Shown: positions 35,956 through 45,925, counted from the first letter of the stretch. The stretch is DNA of 49,919 nt from Gammaproteobacteria bacterium (GCA_028870845.1 JAGWOR010000017.1:1-49919); one strand, 5' to 3'. Numbers and translations: made by a program. Notes: generated from the letters alone by a model not told the origin.

Positions 35956-36126
35956 TTCACCGGTTCGATAGGCAATAAATACCAATAAACGATATCTGCG
36001 GCAAAATCAGAAATCGTAAAGCATATATTTTCAACAACCCATAACAAACGCTGGACCTTCAAAAGGCGGCATTCAAAAATCATGTGAATGTGGTTTTGTG
36101 ATGTAGGTTAAGCAGGGAGATTCACT

Positions 36127-37869
36127 ATGACGCGTAATTATCCGCTGCTGATATTGCTCAGCGTTGTCGCGGTAGTTGTAGCGGTTGTCGGCAGCCTGGT
36201 GAAGCAGTCAGGCATGCCATTCAGCTTTACCGTGCTGGATGCCCGTACCGCGGTCATTAGCCCGATCCACGGACTCTCCTTGCCGGCGAACCTGCGGGCG
36301 GGGGACCGGATTGATCTCCCGTTGCTGGACCACCAGGCCCGCATCGCGCTGGCTCAAGCCAATCTGCCTGCCGGGCATCGATATGACATCAACGTCCGCC
36401 GCGGCGCAGCGGAGTTCACGGTGCCCGTCACCGCCGTGGATCTCGACAGCGCCTATGACGAGGCGTGGATCGTCTGGTCTTTGCGCAGCCTGGCGGTATT
36501 AAGCGGCGTGATCGTGTTGCTGGTCCTGTGGCGCGGCCGCGATCGGGCCTCACGGTACATGGTCCTATGGACCATGAGTTTTATGGTCGGCAACGCTTTC
36601 TTCACGCTTCCATCGGACGGGCTCGTTGGCATATCTGCCACGGTGGTTGGTTGGCTGTCCTTCCTAAGCGCACGCATCGGTTTCTATCTGCTGGTCGAAA
36701 CAGTGCTCGGGTCAATACTTACCCCGCGCCTGCGAATGGGATTTCGCACGCTCTTCGTGTTCTCATTGCTGGCGGGCGCCAGTGTATTCCCCACCGGGCA
36801 GATTTTGTTTGTAGCCACCGGCTGGGCGGAACTCCTGCGGCCCGGTTATGGCTACCTGCTTTTCGCGGGCTACCTGATCCCGTTCGTCATGCTGACAGTG
36901 GGTTTTGGCATGGCGGAAACCCCGCAGCGACTCAAGCTCCGCTGGATGTTGTGGAGCAGTATCGTGTTCCTTTTCGGGGTCTGCATGGGCGATACCATTG
37001 CCCTAGGGCTTATCCCATCAGTGATTGCCAACTATTTGTGTGAGTTCCTGGGGCTGGCCGGTTTCGTGTATGCCGTGCTGCGGCACCGGCTGGTGGACGT
37101 TTCGTTGATCATCGACCGCACCCTGGTGTACGGCGGCGTCACCGCGCTGGTGGTGGGCGTGATCGCGGCCATGAACAGTCTGGCGCTGCGTGCCACTTTG
37201 GGCCCGGGGGCCAGCCTGCTACTGCAGGTGGTGGTGCCGTTGGCCCTGGGTATCGTGCTGCACCGGGTGCGCACCTACATGGACATGGTGGTGGAGCGGG
37301 TGTTTTTCCGCAGCAAGTATCTGGCGGAAAAGACCCTGAAGAACTTCGGCCGCCATTGCGGCCACATTGAGAGCCTGCAGCGTCTCCTGGACATCAGCAT
37401 GGAGGAGTTCCAGCGTTTCACCCGCAGCCCGGCGCTCGCCATGTACGAAGCCACAGGGCAGGGCTATCGGCGGCTGCGAGCGGCGGGCAAGTCCGGTTAT
37501 CCTGAAATGCTCGACAGGGACGATCCCGCCATCGTTGCGGTACGCGCGGAAGACAATGCCATGGAGCTTGCCGACTACCGCAGTGCTTTGGGTGCCGAGG
37601 GCTGCATATTCCCCATCAGCGTGCTCGGACGGCTGCGCGGCGTGCTGGTATGCGCCAACCGGCCCGGCGAGCATTTCGCGCCGGACGAAAAGAAACTCCT
37701 CGCCGAGGTTATTCGTGAAGTGGGCGCCGCCTGGAGAATCCTGCGGGCGCGGGAGAATGAGGAGGTGCTGCGAGCCCTGGCGGATGGACGCCTCGAGCCC
37801 TCCGCGGCCCGCGATCGTGCGCAGCAGATGTTTTCTGAGATGGGCAGCGCTGCTTTGCAAAGCGCGTGA
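36127..37869 (+). CDS. Multi-TM protein with extracytoplasmic N-domain and GAF domain, no output domain (paralogue 1)
   Basis: A 580-residue protein in four blocks. A signal anchor (LLILLSVVAVVVAVVGSLV) precedes an extracytoplasmic PDZ-like segment to about residue 110 (NLRAGDRIDLPLLDHQAR). Then come seven or more hydrophobic helices (about 115-385), including the shared VLRHRLVDVSLIIDRTLVYG. The C-terminal soluble part has a GAF-like domain (about 430-545; CIFPISVLGRLRGVLVCANR) and a short helical tail. Histidine kinases and sensor proteins share the 7TM-plus-GAF layout, but no DHp, ATPase, GGDEF, EAL or HTH domain is present. It is tandem to a close paralogue at 37951-39729. A membrane-bound ligand sensor is the simplest guess. 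Confidence 0.78.
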   Translation: MTRNYPLLILLSVVAVVVAVVGSLVKQSGMPFSFTVLDARTAVISPIHGLSLPANLRAGDRIDLPLLDHQARIALAQANLPAGHRYDINVRRGAAEFTVPVTAVDLDSAYDEAWIVWSLRSLAVLSGVIVLLVLWRGRDRASRYMVLWTMSFMVGNAFFTLPSDGLVGISATVVGWLSFLSARIGFYLLVETVLGSILTPRLRMGFRTLFVFSLLAGASVFPTGQILFVATGWAELLRPGYGYLLFAGYLIPFVMLTVGFGMAETPQRLKLRWMLWSSIVFLFGVCMGDTIALGLIPSVIANYLCEFLGLAGFVYAVLRHRLVDVSLIIDRTLVYGGVTALVVGVIAAMNSLALRATLGPGASLLLQVVVPLALGIVLHRVRTYMDMVVERVFFRSKYLAEKTLKNFGRHCGHIESLQRLLDISMEEFQRFTRSPALAMYEATGQGYRRLRAAGKSGYPEMLDRDDPAIVAVRAEDNAMELADYRSALGAEGCIFPISVLGRLRGVLVCANRPGEHFAPDEKKLLAEVIREVGAAWRILRARENEEVLRALADGRLEPSAARDRAQQMFSEMGSAALQSA

Positions 37870-37950
37870 TTGGAAAGCGGTGCAGCCTGCGTACGGTTAA
37901 AAGCAAATATGCCGGGGATTAATTTTAACGAATAATTACGGGGGTGCATC

Positions 37951-39729
37951 ATGCGCCGTCAGATAATCTTGATTTTATTGAGCGTACTGATCGTCGCCAT
38001 GGGACTGTACGCAAACCCATTCACGCTCAAAGTTACCGGACTCCCTTTCACGGTTAACCTGGTGAATGCCCGTACCGGCATCATCCAGCCTGTGCCCGGA
38101 ATTATGCTGCCGGCCGGGCTCCAGGCCGGTGATGCCATTGATTTGCCGGCGCTTGATACCGCGGCGCGTACCGCCATCAGCCTGTCGGCCAAAGCCAGCA
38201 GCCTGCCGCGTGCCCATACCTATGTATTCATGATCCAGCGGACCGGCGGTACCGATGTGCCGGTGACGGTGACTACGGTCGAACTGGACAAGATTCGCAG
38301 CGTGAAATGGACGCAACAGTTACTGTCCTACCAGTCACTGTTGCTGGTACTCATTGCATTGATTGTTCTCTGGCGGGGCCGCGACCGTGCCGCCATGGGC
38401 GTATTCCTGTGGACCGCCGGAAATCTAGTCGGCGGCATGATGAACACCACGGATCCATTCGCCATAATGGATATTGGCTACGGTGCACAGGACCGGGTCG
38501 CCTTGATCAGACTGCTGGTAGCCTGGACCCTGCTGCTGCTGGCACGCACGGGGTTTTACATCACCATTGAATCCAGCGTGCGCGCGGGCCTCCGGGCACG
38601 TGCATTGCTGGCATGGCGCGGCTTGTTCCTGCTGAGCCTCGTCGGCACGGCGGTGGTTGCTCTCGGAGGGCCGGTGGTGTACATCGCCACTGGTTTTGCG
38701 GAATTGCTTCGCGGCACGTATGGCCTGCTTGTGACGGCCAGTTATTTCCCCTCCGTGCTGCTACTCATCGCCGGATACAGGACGGCCGCGACAGCTGTGC
38801 GGCCCCGGCTGCGCTGGATGCTGTGGGGCAGCCTGCTGTGGACCGTGGGTGTGTTGCTCACCAATGAGCCGCAATGGGGCGTGGTGGTAACCCTGCTGCT
38901 GGGCCTGGGTGTTTTTACCTCCCTGGGGATAATCGCCATAATCTACGCCGTGTTGCGGCACCGGCTGGTGGACGTGGCGGTGGTCATTGACCACACGCTG
39001 GTGTATGGCGCCACCACCATGCTGGTTATCGGCGTGATTGCCGTGGTCAACAGCCTGGCCTTGCATGCCGCAGTGGGTGCGGGCGCAAGCCTGGTGCTGC
39101 AGATTATCGTGCCGCTGGCACTCGGCATCGTGCTGGGCCAGGTGCGCCGCTACATGGACATCGTGGTGGAGCGGGTGTTCTTCCGCAGGCGCTACCTGGC
39201 CGCGCGCAGGCTCAAGGGCTTTGTGGAACGCTGCGGCCACATCCTCGGCATTGACAGCCTGCTGAATGACACCATCATGGAAATCGGCCGCTATTCCAGA
39301 AGTCCCGGGCTGGCGCTGTATGAACCGGTTGGCAATCGCTATGTGTGCGCGGCATCCGGTGGCAGCGTGCAGTTTCCCAAGCAATTGCCGCTAGATGATC
39401 CGGCCATGGTCGAAGCGCGCGCCGGACACGAGGCGGTGGATACCCCGGACTTGGACAGCGCCATCGGGCGCGATGCCTGCATATTCCCCATCAGTGTGAT
39501 CGGTGTGCTGCAGGGCGTGCTCGTGTGCGCCAACCGCCCCGGCGAGCATTATGCGGCGGACGAAAAGAAGCTCATCGGCCAGTCAGCCCACGACGTGGGC
39601 GCCGCCTGGCGAATCCTTCAGGCGCGCGACAACCGCGAATATGTGCGTGCCATGGCGCGCGGTGAGCTCACGCTTGCCAAAGCAAAATCGCGGGCACGTT
39701 CGCTGGAAACTGCCTGGAATGTATGCTGA
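37951..39729 (+). CDS. Multi-TM protein with extracytoplasmic N-domain and GAF domain, no output domain (paralogue 2)
   Basis: A 592-residue paralogue of the preceding protein, 81 nt downstream, colinear over its whole length. Shared landmarks are NARTGIIQPVPGIMLPAGLQ followed by AGDAIDLPALD in the N-domain, VLRHRLVDVAVVIDHTLVYG at the last helices, DIVVERVFFRRRYLA, and CIFPISVIGVLQGVLVCANR in the GAF-like domain. Again no kinase, cyclase or DNA-binding output domain follows; the C-terminus is a short basic helix. The intergenic gap is AT-rich and carries the inverted repeat GTTAAAA/TTTTAAC (37896-37902, 37923-37929) and a GGGGG ribosome site. The pair may form a hetero-oligomeric sensor. Confidence 0.8.
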   Translation: MRRQIILILLSVLIVAMGLYANPFTLKVTGLPFTVNLVNARTGIIQPVPGIMLPAGLQAGDAIDLPALDTAARTAISLSAKASSLPRAHTYVFMIQRTGGTDVPVTVTTVELDKIRSVKWTQQLLSYQSLLLVLIALIVLWRGRDRAAMGVFLWTAGNLVGGMMNTTDPFAIMDIGYGAQDRVALIRLLVAWTLLLLARTGFYITIESSVRAGLRARALLAWRGLFLLSLVGTAVVALGGPVVYIATGFAELLRGTYGLLVTASYFPSVLLLIAGYRTAATAVRPRLRWMLWGSLLWTVGVLLTNEPQWGVVVTLLLGLGVFTSLGIIAIIYAVLRHRLVDVAVVIDHTLVYGATTMLVIGVIAVVNSLALHAAVGAGASLVLQIIVPLALGIVLGQVRRYMDIVVERVFFRRRYLAARRLKGFVERCGHILGIDSLLNDTIMEIGRYSRSPGLALYEPVGNRYVCAASGGSVQFPKQLPLDDPAMVEARAGHEAVDTPDLDSAIGRDACIFPISVIGVLQGVLVCANRPGEHYAADEKKLIGQSAHDVGAAWRILQARDNREYVRAMARGELTLAKAKSRARSLETAWNVC

Positions 39730-39750
39730 AGCAGCCTAATTAGATGGCGA

Positions 39751-41169
39751 TTATCCTGCCGATTCGATAACGTATTTCCGCCGCAGTACATAGGTGATCA
39801 CGCCTGAGATCACCAGCAGCAGGCTCAGTCCAACAACCTTGATTACGTACCAGACCGGCTCCGCGGTGCCTGAAGGCGGAAACGCAGCCAGCACGCAGGA
39901 AATCAGCGAAGTGGCAAACCCCATGATTCCCATGAACACCGCCACGGGTTTGCCGCCCGGCACCCGCATCACGCCCAGCGCAGCCGGTTCGCTCTGCAGC
40001 TTGATGAGCGCGGCGAACATGGCGAGATACGGCAGGAAGTAGGCGATGATGCCCAGGCTCACCAGTATGTTGTAAGCAGCTTTGGGTGAGGCGCCGGCCT
40101 GGCCGAGAATGGCGCACACCGCGGCCACCAATACCTGCAGCCACAAGGCCACGTACGGCGTGCCGTAGCGCGGGTGCAGTTTGCCGAACACGCGTGGCAG
40201 GTAGTTGTCGATGCCGGCCACGAACGGCAGCCGCGCAATGGCCGCCAGCCACAGGCTGACCCCACCCATCATGTTGATGACGATGAGTGCGGCGATAACC
40301 GGGCCAACGCCGTTCAGGCCCAGCCGCGCACCGATGGCCACCACCGCGTCCATGAATCCGGACAACCCGGAAATCTGGTTGCTGGGCAACGCCACCAGCA
40401 CCGCCATGGTTCCCAGGATATAGATCGCCGCCACGATCAGGCCGGAGACCAGGATGGCGCGCGGGATGTTGCGGCGCGGCTCCTGGATCTCGTCACCCAT
40501 GAACGAGCTGCTTTCCAGGCCGGCGAGGGCAAAGGCCAGCACCGACCAGAACATCACGTTCTTCAGGTTCAAATCCGGAATCAGGCTGTGTACGGTGATG
40601 GGCGTGGCGGAACCGAAGCGCCACATGGCCAGCAGGCCGAGCACGATCAGCACGCCGAACGACAGCCAGGTGCTGATGCCGCCGATGTTGTTCAGCCATT
40701 TGCCGAATTTCAGGCCGATGATGTTGAGGGATGCCGCCAGCGCCAGGCCAATGAGCGACACCGTAATGAAATACAGCCCGCTGTTCTGCAGGCCGGCGAA
40801 GCGGGCGCCGAAGATGAACAGTCCGGAACTGGCCGCGAAGTACAGCATGCCCGGCAGATAGGTCAGGTTCGATCCCCAGTAGGTCCAGCCGGTAAGGAAA
40901 CCGCCAAACTCGCCGAATGCCTGCTTGGTCCAGACGTAGATGCCGCCTTCCTCCGGATAGCGCGACGACAGTTCCAGCACCGTGAACGCCATGGGTATGA
41001 AAAACGCCACGATGCCGATGGCCCAGCCCACCAGCGCGCTGGGACCCGCGGCGGCAGCGATGGCCACCCAACGCATGCCCACCAGGGCCACCACGTAGAA
41101 CAGCACCAGGTCACGGAACCGCAGCGTGCGCAGCAGCCCGGGCGCCGCCGTATTATTTTTATTTGCCAC
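39751..41169 (-). CDS. APC-family amino-acid permease
   Basis: A 472-residue transporter with 12 transmembrane helices of the amino acid-polyamine-organocation superfamily. Recognisable are the first helix region around LVLFYVVALVGMRWVAIAAA, EGGIYVWTKQAFGEFGGFLT, and FALAGLESSSFMGDEIQEPR (the helix 6-7 loop). The substrate is not deducible; basic or neutral amino acids are typical. It converges on the second TM-GAF paralogue with 21 nt between the stops. It ends in basic RRKYVIESAG. Confidence 0.93.
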   Translation of the reverse strand: MANKNNTAAPGLLRTLRFRDLVLFYVVALVGMRWVAIAAAAGPSALVGWAIGIVAFFIPMAFTVLELSSRYPEEGGIYVWTKQAFGEFGGFLTGWTYWGSNLTYLPGMLYFAASSGLFIFGARFAGLQNSGLYFITVSLIGLALAASLNIIGLKFGKWLNNIGGISTWLSFGVLIVLGLLAMWRFGSATPITVHSLIPDLNLKNVMFWSVLAFALAGLESSSFMGDEIQEPRRNIPRAILVSGLIVAAIYILGTMAVLVALPSNQISGLSGFMDAVVAIGARLGLNGVGPVIAALIVINMMGGVSLWLAAIARLPFVAGIDNYLPRVFGKLHPRYGTPYVALWLQVLVAAVCAILGQAGASPKAAYNILVSLGIIAYFLPYLAMFAALIKLQSEPAALGVMRVPGGKPVAVFMGIMGFATSLISCVLAAFPPSGTAEPVWYVIKVVGLSLLLVISGVITYVLRRKYVIESAG

Positions 41170-41242
41170 CCTGTGCTCCTTCCTAAAGGTGCGGTCACTC
41201 TACCGGCCCGGTTGCGGCCTGACCAGGCCCAGCCAGCCAGGA

Positions 41243-41779
41243 TTATTTGATTTTCGTGCCCCGGACACTCACCGCCGTCCATCGAGACCCGTTTGTCTCG
41301 CATACCTGGGTGCCGGACAAGGCCGAGCCGCGGTTAGTGAATGCCCAAGTCATGCGGCATTTCATGGGCTCACCATTCGGACCTTTTGATATGCCGCTTT
41401 CGGTCATGGTGTTGTTATGGAAGCTTGCGGTCAGGAACCAGGTGGAGCCGTCGCTGCCGAAGCCATAATCGGTATAGACCTTTTTGGCGCGGTCATAACC
41501 TAGCATTTCCAGCCCTTGGAGAACCTGGTCGTTGCCCTTCCAGGTCTGATGTACCTGCAGGAAATAGCCATTCAGGATCCAGCGCTCATGCAGTCGCCAC
41601 ACCACTTTGTATGCAGGGCTATCCGGTTTGTCTTTCGCGGTTCCTGACAGCGCCCAATCGCCAGCCCATACATCCAGTTTTTTCAGTTCCAGCGGAGCTG
41701 CCGGATTTGCAGTCTGGCCTTGGGCGGAAACAGAAACGAAAATCAGAAGCAATGTGCCGATCCAGAAGATATGCTTCAT
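41243..41779 (-). CDS. DUF1579-like exported protein
   Basis: A 178-residue precursor with a signal peptide (IGTLLLIFVSVSAQGQ) and a mature domain typical of the DUF1579 family: KKLDVWAGDWALSGTAKDKP near the start, WRLHERWILNGYFLQVHQT, EMLGYDRAKKVYTDYGFGSD, and a terminal beta-strand region. Function unknown; lipocalin-like fold is suspected for the family. It stands alone between the permease and the TgpA operon. Confidence 0.85.
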   Translation of the reverse strand: MKHIFWIGTLLLIFVSVSAQGQTANPAAPLELKKLDVWAGDWALSGTAKDKPDSPAYKVVWRLHERWILNGYFLQVHQTWKGNDQVLQGLEMLGYDRAKKVYTDYGFGSDGSTWFLTASFHNNTMTESGISKGPNGEPMKCRMTWAFTNRGSALSGTQVCETNGSRWTAVSVRGTKIK

Positions 41780-41867
41780 GGGATAACCTTGTTACTTACT
41801 TTACGTGTGCCGAGATGGCAAAAAGGTGTTACAGATATACATTGAATTCAAGCCTCCCACCTCAGCA

Positions 41868-43841
41868 TTATGAGTGCTGCGGCCGGAAATCCCGCACCAG
41901 GCGGCTGAGTTCCTCCGGATTGCCGCTTTCCCCATAGCGCAGGTCGATGTACAGGGTGGTGATTTTTTTCACGTGCTCAGACAGGTCCGGGCGCTTGCGT
42001 ATGACGCGCTTGGCGTAGTTCAGCGGTCCTTCGCTGGGCCGGCGCGGCAGCCCGGCCTGGGTGAGCTTGTGGCAGTAGCGCAGGTAGTCGCGTACCACGC
42101 TGGATGCCGGCGGTTTGCGTTCACGCCACCACATGAGCAGCCATACCAGCGCCAGCACGCCGCCGATCACCACCAACAGCACCAGTGCCAGTTCCAGCCA
42201 GTTGCTGTAGTCCAGGCCCAGGTGCGAGAACAGCCGCTGCTGCAGTTCCGGTCCGTAGGCCAGCACCCACTGGTTCCAGCCGTTGTTGACCGCATCCCAG
42301 GTGTTGCGCAGATCGGCGAGCCAGGGGTGGGTATCGAACACGTATCCCGGCACTTCGTTGGCCGGCAGCGCGGCCGACAGACCGTCATCCACGCGCGCCG
42401 GGTCCACGGCCGCGGTGGGATCCACGCGCACCCAGCCGCGGTTTGCCAGCCAGACTTCCGCCCAGGCGTGGGCATCCTCCTGGCGGATCACGTAATAGCC
42501 GTCCAGCGGATTGCGCAGTCCGCCCTGGTAGCCGATGACCACGTGGGCGGGTATGCCCGCGGCGCGCATCAGGAACACAAAGGCGCTGGCATAGTGTTCG
42601 CAGAAGCCGCTGCGGGTGTCGAACAGGAATATATCTATGCCGTCAGGACCCGACAAAGCGTCCGGATGCAGGGTGTAATGGAAAGGCTGACTGTGGAACA
42701 TGCGCAGCGCATCCTGCACCACTTGCGCGGGCGAACCGGCGGAACCGGCCCATTGCTGGGCCAGTTGCCGCGCCCTGGGATCCACGTTCCGCGGCAACTG
42801 CAGTTCCAGGCGGCGCATCGTCGGACTGAGGCCGGCGCCGTAGCTGTAGTCGGTGTAGGAAGTGACCGAGTAGAGTTTGCGTTCCCGCACCCGATGCGGC
42901 GTGGTCAGTTCGTAATCGCTGCTGAGCAGCGTGTTTGCCGGAACCTGCACCGGCAGATCCAGCGCATACAGCACATGCAGGTCGTTGGGCTCCAGGGTGA
43001 TCCGGTAACGGAACGGTTCGCCGCTGGTGGTGAGGGTTTCGTTGTTGTCGATCGGCTCGATGCCCCGGGTCCAGGTACTGCCGTCAAAGTGGTGCAGCAC
43101 CATGGCCCGCCAGTACAGCTGCGAGCGTGTCGGCGGCTGGCCGTCGAATTGGACGCGGAAAGCGATAGCGTCCGATCTTGCCAGCCGGCTGATGCTGTCA
43201 GGGGACATTTTCGGTGACAGGCCGGTAATGCCGGTTTGATCCGCCGTGGACAGCCCCCACAGGGGCCCCGGCATGCGCGGAAACAGCAGGAACAGCGCCA
43301 CTGCCACCGGCAAAGCCGGCAACAGCAGGCGCGTGGCAACGCGGATGGAGGTCATCACGGACCGGGTCACGTCCGGATGGGCGATGTTGAGCAGCGCCGC
43401 GATCGCCAGCCACACCGCCGGGATCATGTAGATGGCCAGCGGAATGGTCTGGTCGTAGAGAAAATTGGCGATGCCGATGACCAGGGTGATGGCCAGTACA
43501 AAGAAATAGTCGCGCAGTCCCCTGGCTTCCATGAGCTTCAGGACTGCCAGCAAAATCAGCAAGGAGGAGCCGGCTTCCACGCCGTTGAAGGTGTGATAGG
43601 TGGCGAATACGCCCACGAATGCCAGCAATCCAAAGGCGATACGCGTGGGCCCCCCGAACAGCGGCCAGCCCTGGAACTCCACCGCCAGGCGCCAGAGAGA
43701 GATCAGCAATGCCGCCAGCATCACCCAAGGTGCGACGTGCAGCGCCTGCGGCAGGGCCATGGCGGCCATGGCCGCCAGCACCCACAACAGCCGGGTATGG
43801 TTCTGTTGCGCTTCCAGCTCCGGCGGCGACATTGCATTCAT
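41868..43841 (-). CDS. tgpA: TgpA-type membrane transglutaminase (DUF3488)
   Basis: A 657-residue protein: an N-terminal membrane domain (DUF3488, about residues 1-195, multiple helices), a periplasmic transglutaminase-like domain with catalytic Cys in TRSGFCEHYASAFVFLMR, His in DAHAWAEVWL and Asp in GWVRVDPTAAV, then one more helix and a cytoplasmic DUF4129-like tail (RRPSEGPLNYAKRVI). The Pseudomonas homologue is essential. It overlaps the DUF58 stop (ATGA) and forms moxR-DUF58-tgpA, a widespread three-gene unit. Confidence 0.95.
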   Translation of the reverse strand: MNAMSPPELEAQQNHTRLLWVLAAMAAMALPQALHVAPWVMLAALLISLWRLAVEFQGWPLFGGPTRIAFGLLAFVGVFATYHTFNGVEAGSSLLILLAVLKLMEARGLRDYFFVLAITLVIGIANFLYDQTIPLAIYMIPAVWLAIAALLNIAHPDVTRSVMTSIRVATRLLLPALPVAVALFLLFPRMPGPLWGLSTADQTGITGLSPKMSPDSISRLARSDAIAFRVQFDGQPPTRSQLYWRAMVLHHFDGSTWTRGIEPIDNNETLTTSGEPFRYRITLEPNDLHVLYALDLPVQVPANTLLSSDYELTTPHRVRERKLYSVTSYTDYSYGAGLSPTMRRLELQLPRNVDPRARQLAQQWAGSAGSPAQVVQDALRMFHSQPFHYTLHPDALSGPDGIDIFLFDTRSGFCEHYASAFVFLMRAAGIPAHVVIGYQGGLRNPLDGYYVIRQEDAHAWAEVWLANRGWVRVDPTAAVDPARVDDGLSAALPANEVPGYVFDTHPWLADLRNTWDAVNNGWNQWVLAYGPELQQRLFSHLGLDYSNWLELALVLLVVIGGVLALVWLLMWWRERKPPASSVVRDYLRYCHKLTQAGLPRRPSEGPLNYAKRVIRKRPDLSEHVKKITTLYIDLRYGESGNPEELSRLVRDFRPQHS

Positions 43842-44833
43842 AGTGATGTTGCGCTGTTTTCGAACAGCGCCAGTGCGCTCAGGCAGCGGTCGCGGTGGGC
43901 TTCACCGTTGGCGATTTCTATGCGGGTGCCCGGCAGGCGCAAGCCATACACCAGGTTTTCCGCATGGGCCTGCAATACCCAGCGGCACAAGATTGACAGG
44001 CGTTGTTCCGTCTGCATGCCGGCCAGCGCATCCCAATCCAGCCAGCGGTGTTCAAGGCTGCTGCCGCTGTATTGCTTGGTAAGCAGTTTCTGCGCACGCG
44101 CCGAGGTTTTCCAGGCGATGTGCCGCGGAGAATCGCCGGCACGGTACTCGCGCAGCCCGCTGAAATCCTCGTCACCGCTGTGCACCGACTTGCCGCCGCT
44201 GCGTCCTTCGGAGGCCTGCGGCAGCGGCGGTGCGGACTCCGCCGGCTTGGGATATACCAGCACCTGCAGATTCATGTATACCCAGGCCCAGGCGCGGCAC
44301 AATCCCAAGGGATAGCTGGTTTCCACCACCAGTCTTTCCAATTTCAGCCAGCCGCGCTTGTCGGCGGCTAGAGGCACCGCTACTTTTCCATGTTCTCCCG
44401 CGGACACGTCGCCGGTGACCAGTGAATCACCGGCTTCCGCGCTCAGGCTGATGGCGGTGCGCTGCTTGCGGCCGGCGTTGGTCAGGAACAGGCTGAAGCG
44501 CGCGGTCTCGCCCATGAAAACTGCGGCAGTCCTGCCGGCGCCGATTTCCAGGCCGGTGAGATTTGCATGACAGGCGTACATGGCCACGAAACCCAGGCCG
44601 GTCAGCAGGAAGGTGAGCAGGAATCCCATGCTGTTGGAATAATTCATGGAGCACAACAGCATCACCATCAGCATGGATCCATACATCAGTCCCTGGCGGG
44701 TGGGCAGGATATAGACACGGCGCCGGTCCAGGATGACCGTTTCGCCGTCCGGACCCTGGCGATTGCGGGCCCAGGTCTGGGCTCGCTGTCTGATGAATGC
44801 GAGTGCGTTGGAAAGTATTGCCGTCACGCTCAA
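43838..44833 (-). CDS. DUF58 domain protein
   Basis: A 331-residue protein with two transmembrane helices near the N-terminus (GSMLMVMLLCSMNYSNS, LLTGLGFVAMYACHA), a beta domain and the DUF58 core signature REYRAGDSPRHIAWKTSAR. These proteins accompany MoxR ATPases and are thought to act in assembly or activation of membrane complexes. The start used is TTG at 44833; no in-frame ATG or GTG exists before the upstream stop, though a GTG at 44827 is an alternative. The stop overlaps the tgpA start. Confidence 0.92.
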   Translation of the reverse strand: MSVTAILSNALAFIRQRAQTWARNRQGPDGETVILDRRRVYILPTRQGLMYGSMLMVMLLCSMNYSNSMGFLLTFLLTGLGFVAMYACHANLTGLEIGAGRTAAVFMGETARFSLFLTNAGRKQRTAISLSAEAGDSLVTGDVSAGEHGKVAVPLAADKRGWLKLERLVVETSYPLGLCRAWAWVYMNLQVLVYPKPAESAPPLPQASEGRSGGKSVHSGDEDFSGLREYRAGDSPRHIAWKTSARAQKLLTKQYSGSSLEHRWLDWDALAGMQTEQRLSILCRWVLQAHAENLVYGLRLPGTRIEIANGEAHRDRCLSALALFENSATSL

Positions 44834-44959
44834 TTCCGGGAAGCACGGCAGCTGTGCTGCGTAGCTGTAAATGTACAGTAATCAGGCAAGCGACTGCGGA
44901 TGGCTGCCGGGATTTGCGCCGGATGCGGCTGGCGAGCATCCGGTCGGGATGCGGCCGGG

Positions 44960-45925
44960 TTACGGAACCGGAACGGCTTCCAGAAGCTCTTTGGCGATGG
45001 CGGAGGCGGTGCTGCTTTCATGGGTGGACTTGAGCCGCAGGCGATGCGCCACCACGCCCGGCACCACCGCCTGCAGGTCTTCCGGGATCACGGCATTGCG
45101 CCCCATGAGCAGGGCCCAGGCCTGGGAGGCGTGTTTCAGCGCCAGGGTGGCGCGCGGCGACAGACCGTTTTCATAGCGCGGGGATTCCCGCGTGTAACGC
45201 ACCAGGGCCTGCAGGTAATCCAGCAACGCATCGGAAACCTGGAGGCCGAAGGCGGCGTTGCGCAGCGCCATCAGTTCCGGCGCGCTCAGGATGGGCTGCA
45301 CGTCGTGCAGCAATTCGCGCCGGTCGCGGCCCTTGAGCAGGCCGCGTTCCGCCTGTTCACCGGGATAGCCCAGGCCGATGCGCATCAGGAAACGGTCCAG
45401 CTGGGATTCCGGCAGCGGATAGGTGCCCACCTGGTGCGCGGGATTCTGGGTGGCGATGACGAAAAACGGCTGCGGCAACGGCCGGGTGGTGCCGTCCACC
45501 GTGATCTGGCGTTCTTCCATGGCCTCCAGCAGTGCGCTCTGGGTCTTGGGAGTGGCGCGGTTGACCTCGTCGGTCAGCACCAGGTTTGAGAAAATCGGGC
45601 CGGCATGAAAGCGGAATTCGCCGCTTTGCCGTTCATAGATGGATGCGCCGATAATATCCGCCGGCAGCAGGTCGCTGGTGAACTGGATGCGCTGGAACGA
45701 GAGTCCCAACAGTCGCGCCAGGGTATGTGCCAGGGTGGTTTTGCCGACACCGGGAATGTCCTCGATCAGCAGGTGGCCGCCGGTGATCAGGCATACCAGC
45801 GCCAGCCGGATGGGCGCTTCCTTGCCCAGGATGATGCGGTTGGCCGCGGCGATGACCGCGCTGACCTTGCGCACCAGTGACGGAACTGACAATTCACGGA
45901 TGGGTATGGGCTGTTCATTGGACAT
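44960..45925 (-). CDS. MoxR-family AAA+ ATPase
   Basis: A 321-residue AAA+ protein. Walker A is IPGVGKTTLAHTLARLLG, Walker B LVLTDEVNRATP, sensor 1 FFVIATQNPA, and the arginine-finger region is ESQLDRFLMRIGLGYPG. It acts with DUF58/TgpA proteins, probably as a chaperone-like remodeler. The 126-nt gap to DUF58 holds short GCATCCGG-type repeats and TGTACATTTACA but no obvious gene. Confidence 0.95.
   Translation of the reverse strand: MSNEQPIPIRELSVPSLVRKVSAVIAAANRIILGKEAPIRLALVCLITGGHLLIEDIPGVGKTTLAHTLARLLGLSFQRIQFTSDLLPADIIGASIYERQSGEFRFHAGPIFSNLVLTDEVNRATPKTQSALLEAMEERQITVDGTTRPLPQPFFVIATQNPAHQVGTYPLPESQLDRFLMRIGLGYPGEQAERGLLKGRDRRELLHDVQPILSAPELMALRNAAFGLQVSDALLDYLQALVRYTRESPRYENGLSPRATLALKHASQAWALLMGRNAVIPEDLQAVVPGVVAHRLRLKSTHESSTASAIAKELLEAVPVP

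Noticed and set aside
35653-35985. 110-codon minus-strand frame over the DoxX remnant
   Set aside because: The opposite strand carries recognisable DoxX pieces; this frame has no similarity to anything I know.
41874-43217. 447-codon open frame antisense to tgpA
   Set aside because: His/Gln/Arg-rich translation typical of the reverse strand of a GC-rich membrane protein; no start signals.
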